A DNA stretch of 64,000 bases from Gnetum montanum (lineage: Eukaryota; Streptophyta; Gnetopsida; Gnetales; Gnetaceae): the NCBI GenBank assembly GCA_015680685.1, contig MNCI01001931.1, positions 91,985 to 155,984 on the forward strand. Direction: 5' to 3'. A program made the position numbers and the translations under genes. Shown in pieces: positions 10,314 through 22,240 of this stretch (position 1 is its first letter; the number at the start of each line of letters is the position of its first letter). The notes under the pieces are model-generated. The model searched no databases. It had not been told where the DNA came from and was given only the letters and a program-made list of their open reading frames with translations.

Positions 10314-11613
10314 GTGGTAAAGGTTTTTATAGGTTAGCTATCGGCACTTGTCCATCTTCCAATCAGTAGCTTTGACCGTCGGGTATAAGAGCTTGGGTTC
10401 TACGGAAAGGAGATCGAGCCCATAGGGTGTGTCCCGGAAATGCCCAAGGAGGCGCATATCCTAAGGTGGCGAAAAGCAAATCTCCTAAGGTGGCGTGGTA
10501 AGGCAACGCGGATCCCAAGGTAGTGGGTAATGTAAACACCTATCAAACGGTTCAAGTAAATGCTCCTAGAGGGCAGCGCAGTAGCGTGTCACGTAAACGT
10601 TGATCCAAAAGTGGCCTTGAAACGCTTATTCCTAGAGGTAGGGTAATGTTAGCCCAAAGTAGCATTTCACACGCAGCACCAAAGGAAGCATATCGCCAAG
10701 TGCAACGCTTATGGAAAACTCGAATCTCTTCCTAGGTTGTACGTAACCAGTAAAGTGCGGCTCCCCTAGCCAACCTAGTGCCCCAGCAAAAGGATTCTTT
10801 GGTTCCCCCCCTACTGGTCCAAGGAAGAAACAAAAAACTCGCATAGGATAGGGGCTCACCCCTAGATATGGGTTACATAATAACTCCCCAGAAGGAGGCA
10901 GGCGTTGTCAGAGTTCAAAGCTCTACAGCATGCATCTGTCTATGCACCCTAATCCCTTTTTTTGGGTCCTTGCCGAAAGCCAGCTTCTTTCCATGGAGAC
11001 AGCAGAAGGAAGGCCAAAGGGCAAAGCCCTTATTCTCCCTTCTGTGGCCCAGGCGATAAGGCCAGTGTCCCATCCATCACCACCTTAACTTCCCAAGAGC
11101 GTTGTATTAACGCTTTTCTGTAGTTGTTGTTGGGCTACAAAAAACGTCGAATTCTCAGAAAATAACCTTAGACGTGGTATCGAGCTTCCTATCAATAGCG
11201 TAGTCGTTATAGAAATAAATTGGTTTTATAGTCGAGTCTCTAGTGCTCCCATCTTGGGATCTTGAATTCTTGAAAAATAGCATTTTCTTTTATTATATTA
11301 TTCTATTTTATTATATAATAGAATAGAATAGAATAAATAGTCCTTATATCACATACCAAATTGATAACTAAACTATCTTTCATGACATGGTGTTACTTGG
11401 ACTGGGACATAGTGTTATCTATAGAGTTGAATTACATAGGGTAATATGTAATGGCACGATAGAATGTAGAGCGGGATATTCCACAACAACCTCCATGTCA
11501 TGAGCAAACTTCAAGGGTGATCGTATCAATCCAATATAGGACCAAGATTTGCGACCCAAGCCTCCAAGCATTCCACCATACGGGTAAGTCATTATTTGGC
11601 GTAAGGGTGAAAC

Positions 11614-11637
11614 GGGAATTGACCAATGGGAGATTCC
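11614..11637 (+). repeat. Dispersed repeat, forward copy
   Basis: GGGAATTGACCAATGGGAGA plus TTCC. It is identical over 24 bases to the reverse complement of 13123-13146, and about 36 bases match with one difference when the flanks are included. A third, shorter copy is at 12113-12134. Confidence 0.9.
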
Positions 11638-12944
11638 TTGGCGTAACTAAGGGGAATGACTAGGATCACGTAGGGGGCGTTCCTACTCCCATAGTCACCC
11701 TATGTTACCCTGTCTTCTCAGTACAATCTCTTACCATTATCGGGTTGGGAGACGGACCCAAGGGTACAAGCTAATCGGAGCATTTACTAGAGCACACCCA
11801 AGAGGAATGGGGAAAGGACCCACTGCAAAAAGGAGCGAAAGTAGTGGTTATTGGTTACCCGACCTTATAAGAAAACATATATGTTTCATAGATGAAAGGG
11901 CTACCTTCCTTCGACACTTTTATATAGTTACTTGGATTCCTCGGGGTAACTAGGGTAGGAGTAGCGAAGGGTCACCTTGAAAGTGGTTAACTTCCAAGTC
12001 GGGGTAACTGGTGCAACCTTCAAAATCAAATTGCCGAGGTAAATCGGGGTTTTCGGGGTGCTTTCTATGAGTTCCCCACCTTCCAAATTGGGGGTAACGT
12101 AGGGTTACATGAGAATTGACCAATGGGAGATTCCCTGGTCGTTCCCCTTAGTTAGCAATTCCTCCCCCGTTGGAGAACAATGGCCATTGAACAGCCTTAT
12201 ATCGCTCGCTCGCTCACTCACACCAAGGTAACTCTGAGCGACTAAGGTGGTTACCGTGCTGCATTTCCATTCAACTAAACAGCGGGAATGACCAAGGTCA
12301 CTACGGGGTCATTCCCTAAGTGCGTGTTTCTTACGATGCTTATTGTAACCGTAACATCGCCCTACGTTACCCTGGTGTGAGCGAGCATCCCATTTTTTCG
12401 TTCTCGCTATGTGCGCTTCACAGAAACACAGCACGGTAACCGCCTATGTTGCCCTACGTTACCCTGTTTCTCTTGTTACAAAATGCTCTTGAAAATTGTA
12501 TGCTCATAGATACGTTAGTTTTTTGTTGCTCGTGTTAGTTTTTTTAGGTTCATAGATACATTAGTGTTGTGTTGCTTGAGTGGAGGCCTTTCTATTCTTG
12601 TGTTTGGATATTTGCTTTTTATTTCTATAGTCGATTGGAAACCCAAGAGATATAATTATTCAAGGAAATAGCTTCTACGACGATGGAGAGGGGTCAGGTT
12701 GTGCATCTCTATTCCCTGCCCTCCAAACAGTATGTGAACCTCTGGGCTCGTACTGCTCACACTCCTGGATCTTTGTTACGCTCACTTTTCTAGAAGCATG
12801 TGTATGGTATAGTCCCAACCATCCTTAGTGATCTTGCTAAGCAGGAAGAATCAAGTCACTTTCAGAATCAACATTCGCACCAGGATAACTCCTTAGACAT
12901 AGGCAGTTACCGTGCTGTGTTTCCATTCAACGCTAAGGCCCTGT

Positions 12945-13038
12945 GACATAAAACCCAAATCCGTGAAACGCTAAGGTTTTTGGGTAAGCTNCGACATAAA
13001 ACCCAAATCCGTGAAACGCTAAGGTTTTTGGGTAAGCT
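12945..13038. other. Probable assembly artefact: 46 bp duplicated across a single N
   Basis: The 46 bases at 12945-12990 are repeated exactly at 12993-13038, separated by the N at 12991 and one C. An exact overlap on both sides of a gap character is typical of two contigs joined without merging their shared end. Confidence 0.85.
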
Positions 13039-13122
13039 CATTCTTCGAATTCGCTTATTGTAACCTCAATAGTCACCCTACGTTACCCTAGTGCAAGCAA
13101 GCGATATAAGGCGTTACGCCAG

Positions 13123-13146
13123 GGAATCTCCCATTGGTCAATTCCC
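13123..13146 (-). repeat. Dispersed repeat, inverted copy
   Basis: Exact reverse complement of 11614-11637, in the same gene-poor tract about 1.5 kb away. Confidence 0.9.
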
Positions 13147-13593
13147 GTGTAACCCTTAGCACTACTAGTAGAAGGTAGATATCTCTATTTTGATACGTTT
13201 CCCAAACGCTCAGTTGGCGCTAGCCTCACTGCACCCGACCGGAACCGGTCAACCAGGAAACAAGTATCGACCTCAAAAATCACACTTTCAACGAAACATC
13301 TGCATAACTAGACCATGAATATCAAATCAAAATAACAAGACTTTGTTTGTTAGCTTCACCTCCCCGACCCGAGTAGATCCCAAAGCTACCTATTAATTGA
13401 AGTCTCAACTAAAAGGTCGACTCATGAGAAGAGAACATAGGTAGGATTTCTAGAATAAAATATATCAATAAGAGCTATTTTGCATTTTCTCATTTCGTAC
13501 GAAATCATCGACTCCGTCTGACTACATATGGAGATGACACAAAACTAACCCTAGTCACTAGATTTGGTAGATAACTCAGCTCTAAGAATTGAT

Positions 13594-14900
13594 TCACTTA
13601 TAGAATCCACATTCCCTATGATGAGTAACCAACAAACAGAGATATATTAGGTGACTAAAATTTCTGCATGATGTCACTTCTAGAATGACTCCCCAATTAT
13701 TTCTAGGGGATCTTGGGCCAGGTGGTCTAGAGGATCTGGCAGATTCATGATTTGGAAATCTGGTTGTGATTCTGAAATATCCAAGCCCCATTCTCGTGGA
13801 CCACTAGAAACTCCTCAAAACACCACAAACAGGCTATGTAAAAGGCATAATGTATATTGGAATGGGACTTTGGCTTCTTATGGAGCCCCAAGATTTTAGT
13901 CTGTAAGCCTTTACATAGAAACCTAGCCCAGTTGTAGTGAGCCCCCTCTTCCATGACCTCACGCATTACCTAGGCTTGCTCAATCCCAAGGACCTTCCCT
14001 TGGGAAAGTAGCTGAGGGAAGGCGCGAGAACGAAAGACAAGGTAAACTTCTCTAGCAGGTCTCGCCCTGACCTTCTCCATAGGAATCCCCTTCCGCTCTT
14101 TGGCGACCCCTATCCACTCCATGATGTCATCCTTCTGAAGGTTTAACTCCTTCTTGGACTTTGACCCTATGAGGATGCCATCGGCAGGGCCGTCGAAAAG
14201 GTCAGCAAATAGCTGGTCATTGATTTCAATGACCACCCGCACACCATGTATGCGTGTGCGAAAGCGATCCATCTTGTCAGAAAAGGAGTCCACCAAGGAG
14301 AGCATCTCAGTGGTAGGAACACTTGGGTTCGGGGTCAGGAACAAATACATATGCCTAGCATTTCGGAGATTCTTGACCAGGGATTCCGAGGCCTTATTGT
14401 ATATCCAACGCTGGCTCACATCTACTTCTCCGCACTTGAAGTAGATGTTTGCCTCCTGGTTCCCGACAGTTATCACTGTCACCTCCTGGGACTTCTTCGC
14501 TCCTACAATAGTTTGCATAGAAATGATTAGCATAAAAACATAAAAAATAAAAAAAAGAATGGCAAAAACACTCCAGCATGCTGTACCTACTACTTAGCTT
14601 ACTAGGTTTACACGGCAACGGGAATTGTGGAAAAGGGATCAAAACGTCTTCCATGGGGATTGGCTTGAAGGGTGCCCATCCCTCATCCAACCAACCAAAC
14701 TCTTTGCATCTACCGTAGAGATTGGGATATTGGTCTGGATAGGTGTGGTATTCACTCCCGCATTGACCTATTACAGCTGCACAGATATTCTCAGCAGAAG
14801 AGAATTCCCGTAGGGCCATCTCGGCTGTGGTCAACGCATCCATGTCGCCATGAAGCCCTTTCACATTGATATAAAACCTAGTAACAAAAAAACATAGCGT
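13594..14900 (-). pseudogene. Unrecognised multi-exon coding remnant
   Basis: Three conserved-looking coding stretches follow each other on the minus strand. One is near 14885-14617 and contains GLHGDMDALTTAEMAL; it starts after a TAG acceptor and ends near a GTAAAC donor. The next is near 14512-13970, after an acceptor ending TTGTAG, and contains HMYLFLTPNPSVPTTEM. After a stop a third continues to about 13745 with EEGAHYNWARFLCKGL, then shifts frame to about 13650. Residue use is protein-like and splice-like borders are present, but I do not recognise the family. It could be a decayed host gene or an ORF carried by a transposon. The stop and frameshift argue for a pseudogene. Confidence 0.4.
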
Positions 14901-15179
14901 TAACATTTGGCTAGCATAGAAAATGTCACACAATGCAACAGAACGTGGGTACAAAACTCACCCGCCAGCATGGTAGACAGTTCATGGTGGGTTTTGGAAG
15001 CACATTCCCATATGACGTGTAATAAACAATGTGTTGTAGGGATGGTAACAGTTGTACTCGGGCATATCCCAGATCCAAACCAAATGCCTCAAACCTTGAG
15101 GGTGCTGACTGGATACTTATCCCTACCCGCTACTCACTGCCCCATCCTTCAAATACCTCAGAATACCCCGGGTTGCCCC

Positions 15180-15422
15180 AGGCAATAGGGTTTCTAGTAT
15201 GACAGCCGCTACCTCCTCTTCTAAGTGTGACCAAACGATCACACTGAAGTGTTGGAGGAGGTATTGTAGGAACTTCTGTGCTCCTGCCCTGAACCAAACC
15301 ACCTGATCTCCCACATGTGTGTGAGGAGGAGGAACATGGGCCACTGGTTTGTTCACATAGCACAGGACCCCTACAATTTCTAAGATAATTAGAACTGCTC
15401 TTAGCACTATCCTACACAACAC
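15180..15422 (-). pseudogene. Fragment resembling a NIF/FCP1-type HAD phosphatase domain
   Basis: The frame contains LIILEIVGVLCYV, then a spacer with PPPHTHVGDQ, then VVWFRAGAQKFLQYLL and HFSVIVWSHLEEEV. The order hydrophobic-strand motif, then V-x-R-P/A-G-x-x-x-F-L, then VIVWS is that of plant NLI-interacting-factor-like phosphatases. In true enzymes the first motif is DxDGT/DxNG; here the catalytic aspartates are replaced (LEIVG), so the fragment would be inactive. It lies just upstream of the unrecognised exons at 13594-14900 on the same strand and may be the first exon of the same gene. Family assignment is from pattern only. Confidence 0.35.
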
Positions 15423-15429
15423 AATGAAA

Positions 15430-16389
15430 AATGTTAGGACTATGACCGAGCGTAATACACATGTAGCGTAGCAAGAATTAGCATTTTAGGGAACCTGTAC
15501 ATAGTGTAGCAAAAAATGATAAAGCAATAACATAGCGAAACTAGCCTAGCGTAGCAACAGAGTGATTAACCCTAGTAAAGTGATTAGCACTACACCCTGA
15601 CAAAAACACGTGTCACATTGTCACATCACGCATGGCCAAACCCTCTTGAGGGTCCTATGCTATGCCATTCGAAAGCCAAGTAACTTAAACTGTCCAAATC
15701 CCTGCGGTTGTGACAACCGCAGCAATGGTGGTTTAGGCGACCTTGCATGCAACATTAGCGTAGCGTTTGTGCATTTGCCACGGCCAAAACGGCAATAGCA
15801 ATGGTGTAAAGGCAAAAACAAACAATAACGCGATGACAGAAAACATGAATAACTGAAATTGAATAACAAAAATGAAAGCAGAAAATAAAAATGATAATAG
15901 AAGCACGAAAAAATAGAGGAGGCATAGCAGCCTACCGGATCAACGGTGTGTCCTCCCGCACTGCGACCCGCGCTTGTGTGACGTGCCCTAGGGCTTCCTT
16001 TACCTCATTGACCTTTGTGCGTGCCAAGTGCGTGCGTTCTTTCCTTGGAGCCATCGTCCTACTTGCAGAATTTTCCTCATTGCTATGCAAAAACTACCTT
16101 GCTCTCTGTTAATCGCTCTGTGCTCCAAAATTGCTTTGTGCTCCGAATGTGGGCTCTACGCTCTTGCGGTGAGAATGACAAGCTTACCAAGGTTTAATCC
16201 CTATTTATGACCGCACTGGTGAAAAAGGGGAAACTTGTCATTCTCTCTTTCCATTTAATGAAGGGTTTGCCATGCAGCGTAGCATGCCCACCACGACATC
16301 ATACTGTTGGCAATTAAAATGGGTAGATCTGGGCGAAAGATCTTGGCATGCTTCGAGCTAACCGTTTGCTTTCCCAAAAACGAAAAATA
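15430..16389. other. No gene seen; contains TAGCGTAGCA motifs
   Basis: The motif TAGCGTAGCAA occurs at about 15465 and 15551, with relatives (ATAGTGTAGCA, AGCGTAGCATG) near 15496 and 16275. The same motif forms the palindrome cluster in the LTR of element B, so this may be old LTR-derived DNA. Confidence 0.3.
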
Positions 16390-16902
16390 TATTTTTTTTA
16401 ATTAACGGTCTAGAAAGACCTTAAACTAGCAATCTTAACGTAGCTACGACTTTAGCGGTCTGGAAAGACCTTAAACTAGTAGTCTTAGCGTAGCTATTTT
16501 ACTCTAGTTAGCAGTCCAAAAAGACTTTAAACTAGCAGTCTCGACCCTTTAAGCGATCGCAGTCCACAATGAGATTAAACTAGCAGTCTCACATTTCCGT
16601 ATTAACAATTTTAATTTTCTTATATACTGCCAACTTTCCGTTTTACATACTAGTGGTTTTGCGTTTTACGTCTAGGTAGTTCGAAATGACACTAAACTAG
16701 CAGCTTTGCATTTGTACATTGGCAGTTTTGCATTTTTTTGCAATTTTGCATCTTCGTGTCTTAACGGCCCGCCATAACCTCGAATGGGCGAATTTTAATC
16801 TTTATATCATACTTACACATTATCACTGCTTTGCAAGTTTTCGCTATACACAATTACTGTGAATAGGTGCCTCCTAAATAGACTCTCATTTCATTTTGGC
16901 AG
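16390..16902 (+). other. Spacer before RT of element B, with repeats and a splice-acceptor-like end
   Basis: Copies of a GGTCTGGAAAGACCTTAAAC unit recur at about 16408, 16455, 16506 and 16560, with single TAAACTAG cores until about 16700. The spacer ends in a pyrimidine tract CATTTCATTTTGGCAG at 16887-16902, immediately before the conserved pre-RT frame. This fits the 3' end of an intron like that of Ogre elements. The donor side is not preserved here. Confidence 0.5.
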
Positions 16903-18450
16903 GTTGAGCAAAAAATGGAAATCCATCATGATCTCTCCACGCCTTTAGCTTTAGCAAGCCCACATGGCAAGCTCGCAAGACAATTGAACCCAGACCTAAT
17001 CAACTAAAAATAAACCATAGATAGCATCATAGTGTCCTTAGAAACATCCCCAGACTGGCCCGAGCATCTAGTTCGAACCCTAGATTTAGAGGCTGGAGAT
17101 GTAAGTGAGGACCCTCTCGTCGAGATGCCTGTGACCACGTCCAAGGGGGAAGTAAAAATGTTAAAACTTAGCTCCCTCCTAGATGCACAAATGCACGAAG
17201 ATGTAGCCAAGATTCTGCAAGAAAACATTAAAGTTTTCGCATGGTCATACAGTGACATGCTAGGTTTAGATCTGAGGCTAATACAACACAACATTGTCCT
17301 AGACCCATGCATGAAGGCAGTCAAGTAGAAGGCTCGTAAAGTTAAACCAGAAATTGCACTAGCCGTAAGAGATGAAATCACCAAGCTATACCAAGCTAGT
17401 TTCATCTGTGCGGTTGATTACTCGGAATGGGTGTCCAACATCGTTGTGGTTTCTAAGAAAATGGGAGGAATACAAATTTGTATAGACTTTCGAGATCTGA
17501 ACAAGGCAACGATCAAAGATGATTTTCCACTTCTGAGCATCGATCAACTCATCGACACTACGGCTAGTCATGCTCTATTAGCCTTCATGGATGGTTTCTC
17601 CGAATACAACCAAATTCGCATTAACCCAGAGCATCAGTTAACAACAACCTTCATGACCCCATGGGGTACCTTTTGTTACACTATGATGCCTTTTGGGCTT
17701 AAGAACGTTGGAGCAACCTACCAGCAAGCCATGACTTACATCTTCAATGACTACATCCTAGAAACACTAAATGACTACATGGATGATATAGCAGTCAAAT
17801 CCAAGGAGGCTGCTAATCACCCATGTGATCTAGGGGTAGTCCTTAAGTGTTGTCAAATGCATGATTTGCGCCTCAATCCTAAGAAGTGTGTCTTTGGGGT
17901 GAAAACCGGACGCATGTTAGGGTTTGTAGTATCAGAGGATGGGATACAGGTGGACCCTGACAAAGTTAAGGCCATCGTCAACCTGGCACTTCCTACGAAC
18001 CTTAAGGAATTGCGTGGATTGCAAGGTAGAGTACAGTTCATACGAAGGTTTATAGCAAGGCTAATTGACTAGTTACACCCCATGCAACATCTTCTAAAGA
18101 AAGGGGTTAACTTTGAATGGATAACTCAATGTCAACAAGCCTTCAATGACTTGAAGAAAGAGCTTCTTCACCTCCCAATTGTGCATTCGCCACAAAGAGA
18201 TAAACCTTTCTTTATCTACCTTGCCACATCTGACACATCTATCGCAGCACTGTTATGTCAGAAAGGAGACGACGGATCTGAGATACTAGTGTATTATCTG
18301 AGTCATGCATTAATAACGCATGAGGTGAAATACAACGAAGTAAAGAGGAATTACCTTGCCTTAGTATTTGCATTAAAAAAGTGGAGGCATTACCTGTTTC
18401 ACAATATAATTAACATCATTTGCAAAAGCAACATACTCCAGGCTCACTAA
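16903..18450 (+). pseudogene. Reverse transcriptase and RNase H of element B
   Basis: The pre-RT segment (17032-17328) ends at a TAG. RT begins near 17390: ICVDFRDLN-type block IQICIDFRDLNKAT, catalytic LLAFMDGFSEYNQI, PFGLKNVGATYQQAM, and the active-site box DYMDDI with both aspartates intact. A TAG at 18070-18072 sits where related proteins have glutamine (CAG to TAG). RNase H follows in a separate frame (18082-18450) with PFFIYLATSDTSIAALL and HEVKYNEVKRNYLALVFAL; the expected first catalytic aspartate region is altered. These enzymes copy element RNA into DNA in virus-like particles. The frame is broken three times, so it is not functional as it stands. Confidence 0.88.
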
Positions 18451-19080
18451 CAACCTGTATGAAAGTAGCAAGATAGCTCGATGGAAAGCAATAACCGCAA
18501 AGTTCCACTTACACTATGTGAGCCAGATGTCAACGAAGGGTCAAGTCATAGCAACCCAACTTACAGCCTCACCCATCAACGACCAGGCAACCATAGATCC
18601 TAAATTCTTAGACGAGCATGTTAGCACTATCCACGCCGTCCCATTGCACCTGGAAGCTACTCTACACTTTGAAAACACCTCAACCACGTAAGGAAGTAGT
18701 GCAGCTGCTGTCATTACGTTCCCCTCTGTGGAAATGCACCTGTTTGCTTATCGTTTTGCGTTCCCCTACCCTAACAATGTCGTAGAGTATGAGGGGCTAC
18801 TCAGAGGTCTCCCAACTGCCCAAACACTATGCATACAACACTTAGCGATTCACGGGGATTCACAACTAGTTGTGAATCAAATCACTAAGTTATATGCCTA
18901 CAAAGCTACGCACCTACAACCCTATTGCGACCTAGCAAAAAGCCTGCTCAAACGGTTTGCAACTATGGATGTGCAACACGTGCCATGCAACGAGAATACC
19001 ATAGTAGACGCCTTAGCCACCCTAGCACTAAATATTCCACCACGCTTGTTTGCAATTCTACCAACTTCGATTGTCGAATG
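18451..19080 (+). pseudogene. Second, archaeal-type RNase H of element B
   Basis: After a frameshift the protein resumes with a typical Tat linker and then the additional RNase H: NNVVEYEGLLRGL (catalytic Glu), LAIHGDSQLVVNQI (Asp) and HVPCNENTIVDALATLA (Asp). The first catalytic aspartate, normally in a FDGS-type motif, is lost: that position reads LHFENTSTT followed by a stop and GSS. A dual RNase H is diagnostic of Tat-clade elements such as Ogre and Retand. Confidence 0.85.
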
Positions 19081-20340
19081 TACTAAGCCTATCACTCATG
19101 CGGGACACGTGGCTGCTATCAATGCCACAGATACCCAGGAGTGGTATGCCAACATTAAAGCCTACTTACAACACAGCAAACCCCCAAGCAGACTGACATC
19201 TACCCAGAGAGATGCGATCTGTAAGCGTGCCTGGCAATATACGCTCATGGGAAATAACGCTATGTGCAAACGTTCCTATGACAGGATATTGCTGGCATGC
19301 GTGGGTGAGGAGCAAGTGCAAAAGGTGGCTAATGAAGTACATGAGGGACTGTGTGGTGGACATATAGCACCTAGAGCTATGGCTGCGAAAATCAAACGCC
19401 TAGGGTACTATTGGCCACATATGGAGTGTGATTGCCTGTCAAAAGTTAGGACGTGTGACACGTGCCAGAGATACGCAAATCTCATACACGTCTCACCTAT
19501 GGAGTTACACCCAACGCAGATCACGTGGCCTTTCTAGCAATGGGGACTAGACCTCATAGGACCTATCACGCCTAAGTCCTCTACATGGCATAGCTTCATT
19601 ATCACCGCCACTGAGTATTTTAGCAGGTTTGCCACTTCATCTTGGATAACATCATGACAAGGTTTGGGCTTTCGATGACTATTGTAACTGACAATGGACC
19701 ACAATTCAGTAGTACAGAAACCTGAACCTTCTGCAACAATCTTGGCATCAGGAAATCATTCTCCTCCCCATATTACCCGTAGGTGAATGGGCAAGCGGAG
19801 GCTACAAATAAGTCCATCATCAACTTGCTGAAGAGGATGCTTAACAATAGTAATTGGCAGTGGCATGAGAAAATCCTTTATGTTCTGTGGGCCTACATGA
19901 TGACATGTAGGACCACGACAAGTAGGACTCCTTACAGTCTTGTTTAAGGATCTAAAGCTGTGTTGCCTCTTGAGTTACAGGTACCGTCACTCTGGATGAT
20001 CCTATCTTATGTCGTGAGTGAAGCCCAGAACAATGAGTCGAGAATTATCGACCTCGACTCAATAGAGGAGAAGCATGCACAAACGCTGAGCTGCATAGAG
20101 CACTACCAGAGTAAGCAACGACAAAAAAATCGTGCAGACCCACATCAACAGCTAATACAGAAGGGAGACCTCGTCCTCAAGGCTATCCATGAACCTGTGA
20201 GCAAATTCTCAGCCAACTTGGAAGGCCCATACGTGGTCACTAAAGCCTTTGGGAATGGAGCCTTCAAGCTGGCAAACATGGATGGCAACGAGTTTGTAAA
20301 CCCGGTGAATCACTCTTACCTCAGGTCGTACTACATCTAA
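19081..20340 (+). pseudogene. Integrase of element B
   Basis: The zinc-binding HHCC domain is complete: HEGLCGGH and TCDTCQRY. The core shows the first Asp in WGLDLIGPIT (after a TAG at 19535), the second in TDNGPQFSST and the Glu in NGQAEATNKS. About 20 residues between the first two blocks are missing or out of frame around 19640. The C-terminal part (19960-20340) is open again and ends SYLRSYYI with a stop at 20338-20340; it carries the GPYVV-type SH3-like fold seen in gypsy integrases. Several stops and frameshifts make this a pseudogene. Confidence 0.85.
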
Positions 20341-20364
20341 GTGCATGGAGCAGATAAGCAAAAG

Positions 20365-20660
20365 TCCGCTATGACGTAAAACTGGAAAAGGTGAGCAAAC
20401 GTCTGCTATGACGTTAAACTGGCACAGCTTCACCAACATCCGCTACGATGTAGAACTGGCACAGAACGTCTGCTACGACGTAAAACTGGCACAAATAGTC
20501 TGCTACAACTATAAACTGGCACAGATCATCCTCTATGATGTAAAATTGGCACAACACGTTAAACTGGCACATACGGTCTGCTGGGATCTTAAACCAACAC
20601 AGCAGTCTGCTAGGACCTTAAACCAACACATGATCTACCAGGACCTTAAACTGGGTTCGC
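20365..20660 (+). repeat. Degenerate tandem array in the 3' UTR of element B
   Basis: About nine units of 27-36 bp built on GTCTGCTACGACGTAAAACT followed by GGCACA. The core matches the arrays of element A (TCCGCTATGATTATAAACTG at about 1626). It starts about 25 bases after the integrase stop codon. Confidence 0.85.
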
Positions 20661-22015
20661 GGCACGTCCCCAACAGGCATCTGCACTAAGTACACATCAA
20701 GCGAATGTGCATAGTGTCAACATGGGGTGGGACGTTGCCGTTCATGATGCGATGAGAACATGATCTGGAACATATGCAATGCCTCCGCTCCTAGCATCTT
20801 GGTGATCCCCCGGAGATTTCGTATGACATCTCACTTACCCCCCGGACCTACCATCGCCACGGCCCATTGCCCTGCTGGTAGTTCCTTGGTCAGTGCCTGC
20901 TGCTAGAGTTTCAGCAATATTGTGGCCCAGCCATAATATTGTTACCCTCCAGCTCCCTACCAGCATCTAAGCTCAAGCAACGTTTAGCTATGTGGTAGCT
21001 GATCCCATAGCTGAACTAAGAATGCATGCCTTAGGTAGGGATTCTAGAGCATCCGCACTCACAACAACTCCCCACTCCTTTGATGCCAACTCCTCCACAT
21101 TGTTGCTGTCAAGGCCACTGTTGGCCTTCCTACTTTGGACACCATGCACCAGCAAAGATGTCTAAGAGCTTCAACAACGTTTGCAGCAAGCAAGACCTTT
21201 GTCCTCATTTTGCATCATGGTTGTTTCTTCTGTTTTGCTGTCTGTCGTGTTTGCAGGTGCATGCCAAAGAGGCATCGGTCAAAGGTGCATCTTGCCATGG
21301 CAGCAAATGCTACAACATTGTGAAGTGATTGTCTGGATTAGCTTGGCTACTCTAGAGTGCACATCCTGCCCTACCTTCTAAGCTTCTTCCCTTCACCTTA
21401 CTTCTTGCACCCGCAATTTCTACTCACTCCCCTCTTTTACAAGCTTTCCCTAAAGCCTATTAAGCCCTTCCATATGCTCAACCGCAAAGTCCATGACGTG
21501 CGTAACATAACTCGCTGCATGGGAAGCATCTATAGGCAGGTTAAAGCCCCATACGGATGTAACACAACTCATCCCAGGAAAGAAACACTTGTCCTACAAC
21601 AAGGTTGTTCGCAAATGTAAACAGAAAAATAGAAAAAGGGAAAAAGCGTAAGAGGGCAAAAGCTCAGCTGTAAAACAAAATGTGCCTAAAACAAATAGCA
21701 TGTAAGCTGTTTTGCAATCACCCTCTCTAAGCGTTTCGACGAGAGGTCGAAGGTCAGCAAAAAAGCAAAGATGACCATGCAAACGACTTCCTCATGAGCA
21801 CTTCGATGAGGGATTCTGCTAAGTTTCATCTTTATCCTTTTCCTGAACCTCCTTCCTCCCGTCTTAACCTTTTCCCTCGCAAAAAACCAATGCAACACTC
21901 TCAAGCACAACTAAGCGACATCTTGATGATCACCGCACAATGATGTTAGCGTTTTGTCTTCTGTGGTGTTTCGTATTCTTTGTCAACGTCTCTTGGGCCC
22001 ATCCTACAGACGTCA
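20661..22015 (+). other. 3' untranslated region of element B
   Basis: No gene is supported; the short frames here are unlike any protein I know. The region is pyrimidine-rich around 21190-21460 and aligns in parts with 2131-3251 of element A. Confidence 0.5.
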
Positions 22016-22030
22016 ACAAAGAGGGGCAAA
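22016..22030 (+). promoter_or_regulatory. Polypurine tract of element B
   Basis: ACAAAGAGGGGCAAA lies directly before the LTR start, matching the tract of element A. Confidence 0.75.
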
Positions 22031-22240
22031 TGAAACACCCTAAATTTTTAGGGCATCCTTGCTTCATCGGACCGTTGCAATTCAGGTAGCATCACGGCAG
22101 TTCATCAGGAGATGGATTTTCTGGGCTTTAGGCTGTACAGTTTGGCAAATTTTCTAGCTAGGTAATTCGTCCAGCTGACAGCCTACACAGAAGTGATATG
22201 GAGAGTTGTTGGTGGTGCTTAGTTTTCTAGTCAAGGAGTT

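Larger units (their letters stand above)
10314..13590. other. Gene-poor DNA with short dispersed repeats, continuing the 4.6-9.4 kb tract
   Basis: No credible gene. It contains repeated fragments such as CCTAAGGTGGCG (10459, 10491), GTTACCGTGCTG (12251, 12906), CCCTACGTTACC and a 24 bp sequence present in both orientations. An A/T palindrome lies near 11300-11331. The solo LTR was inserted into this tract, as its duplicated GTGGT shows, so both flanks were once contiguous. Confidence 0.35.
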
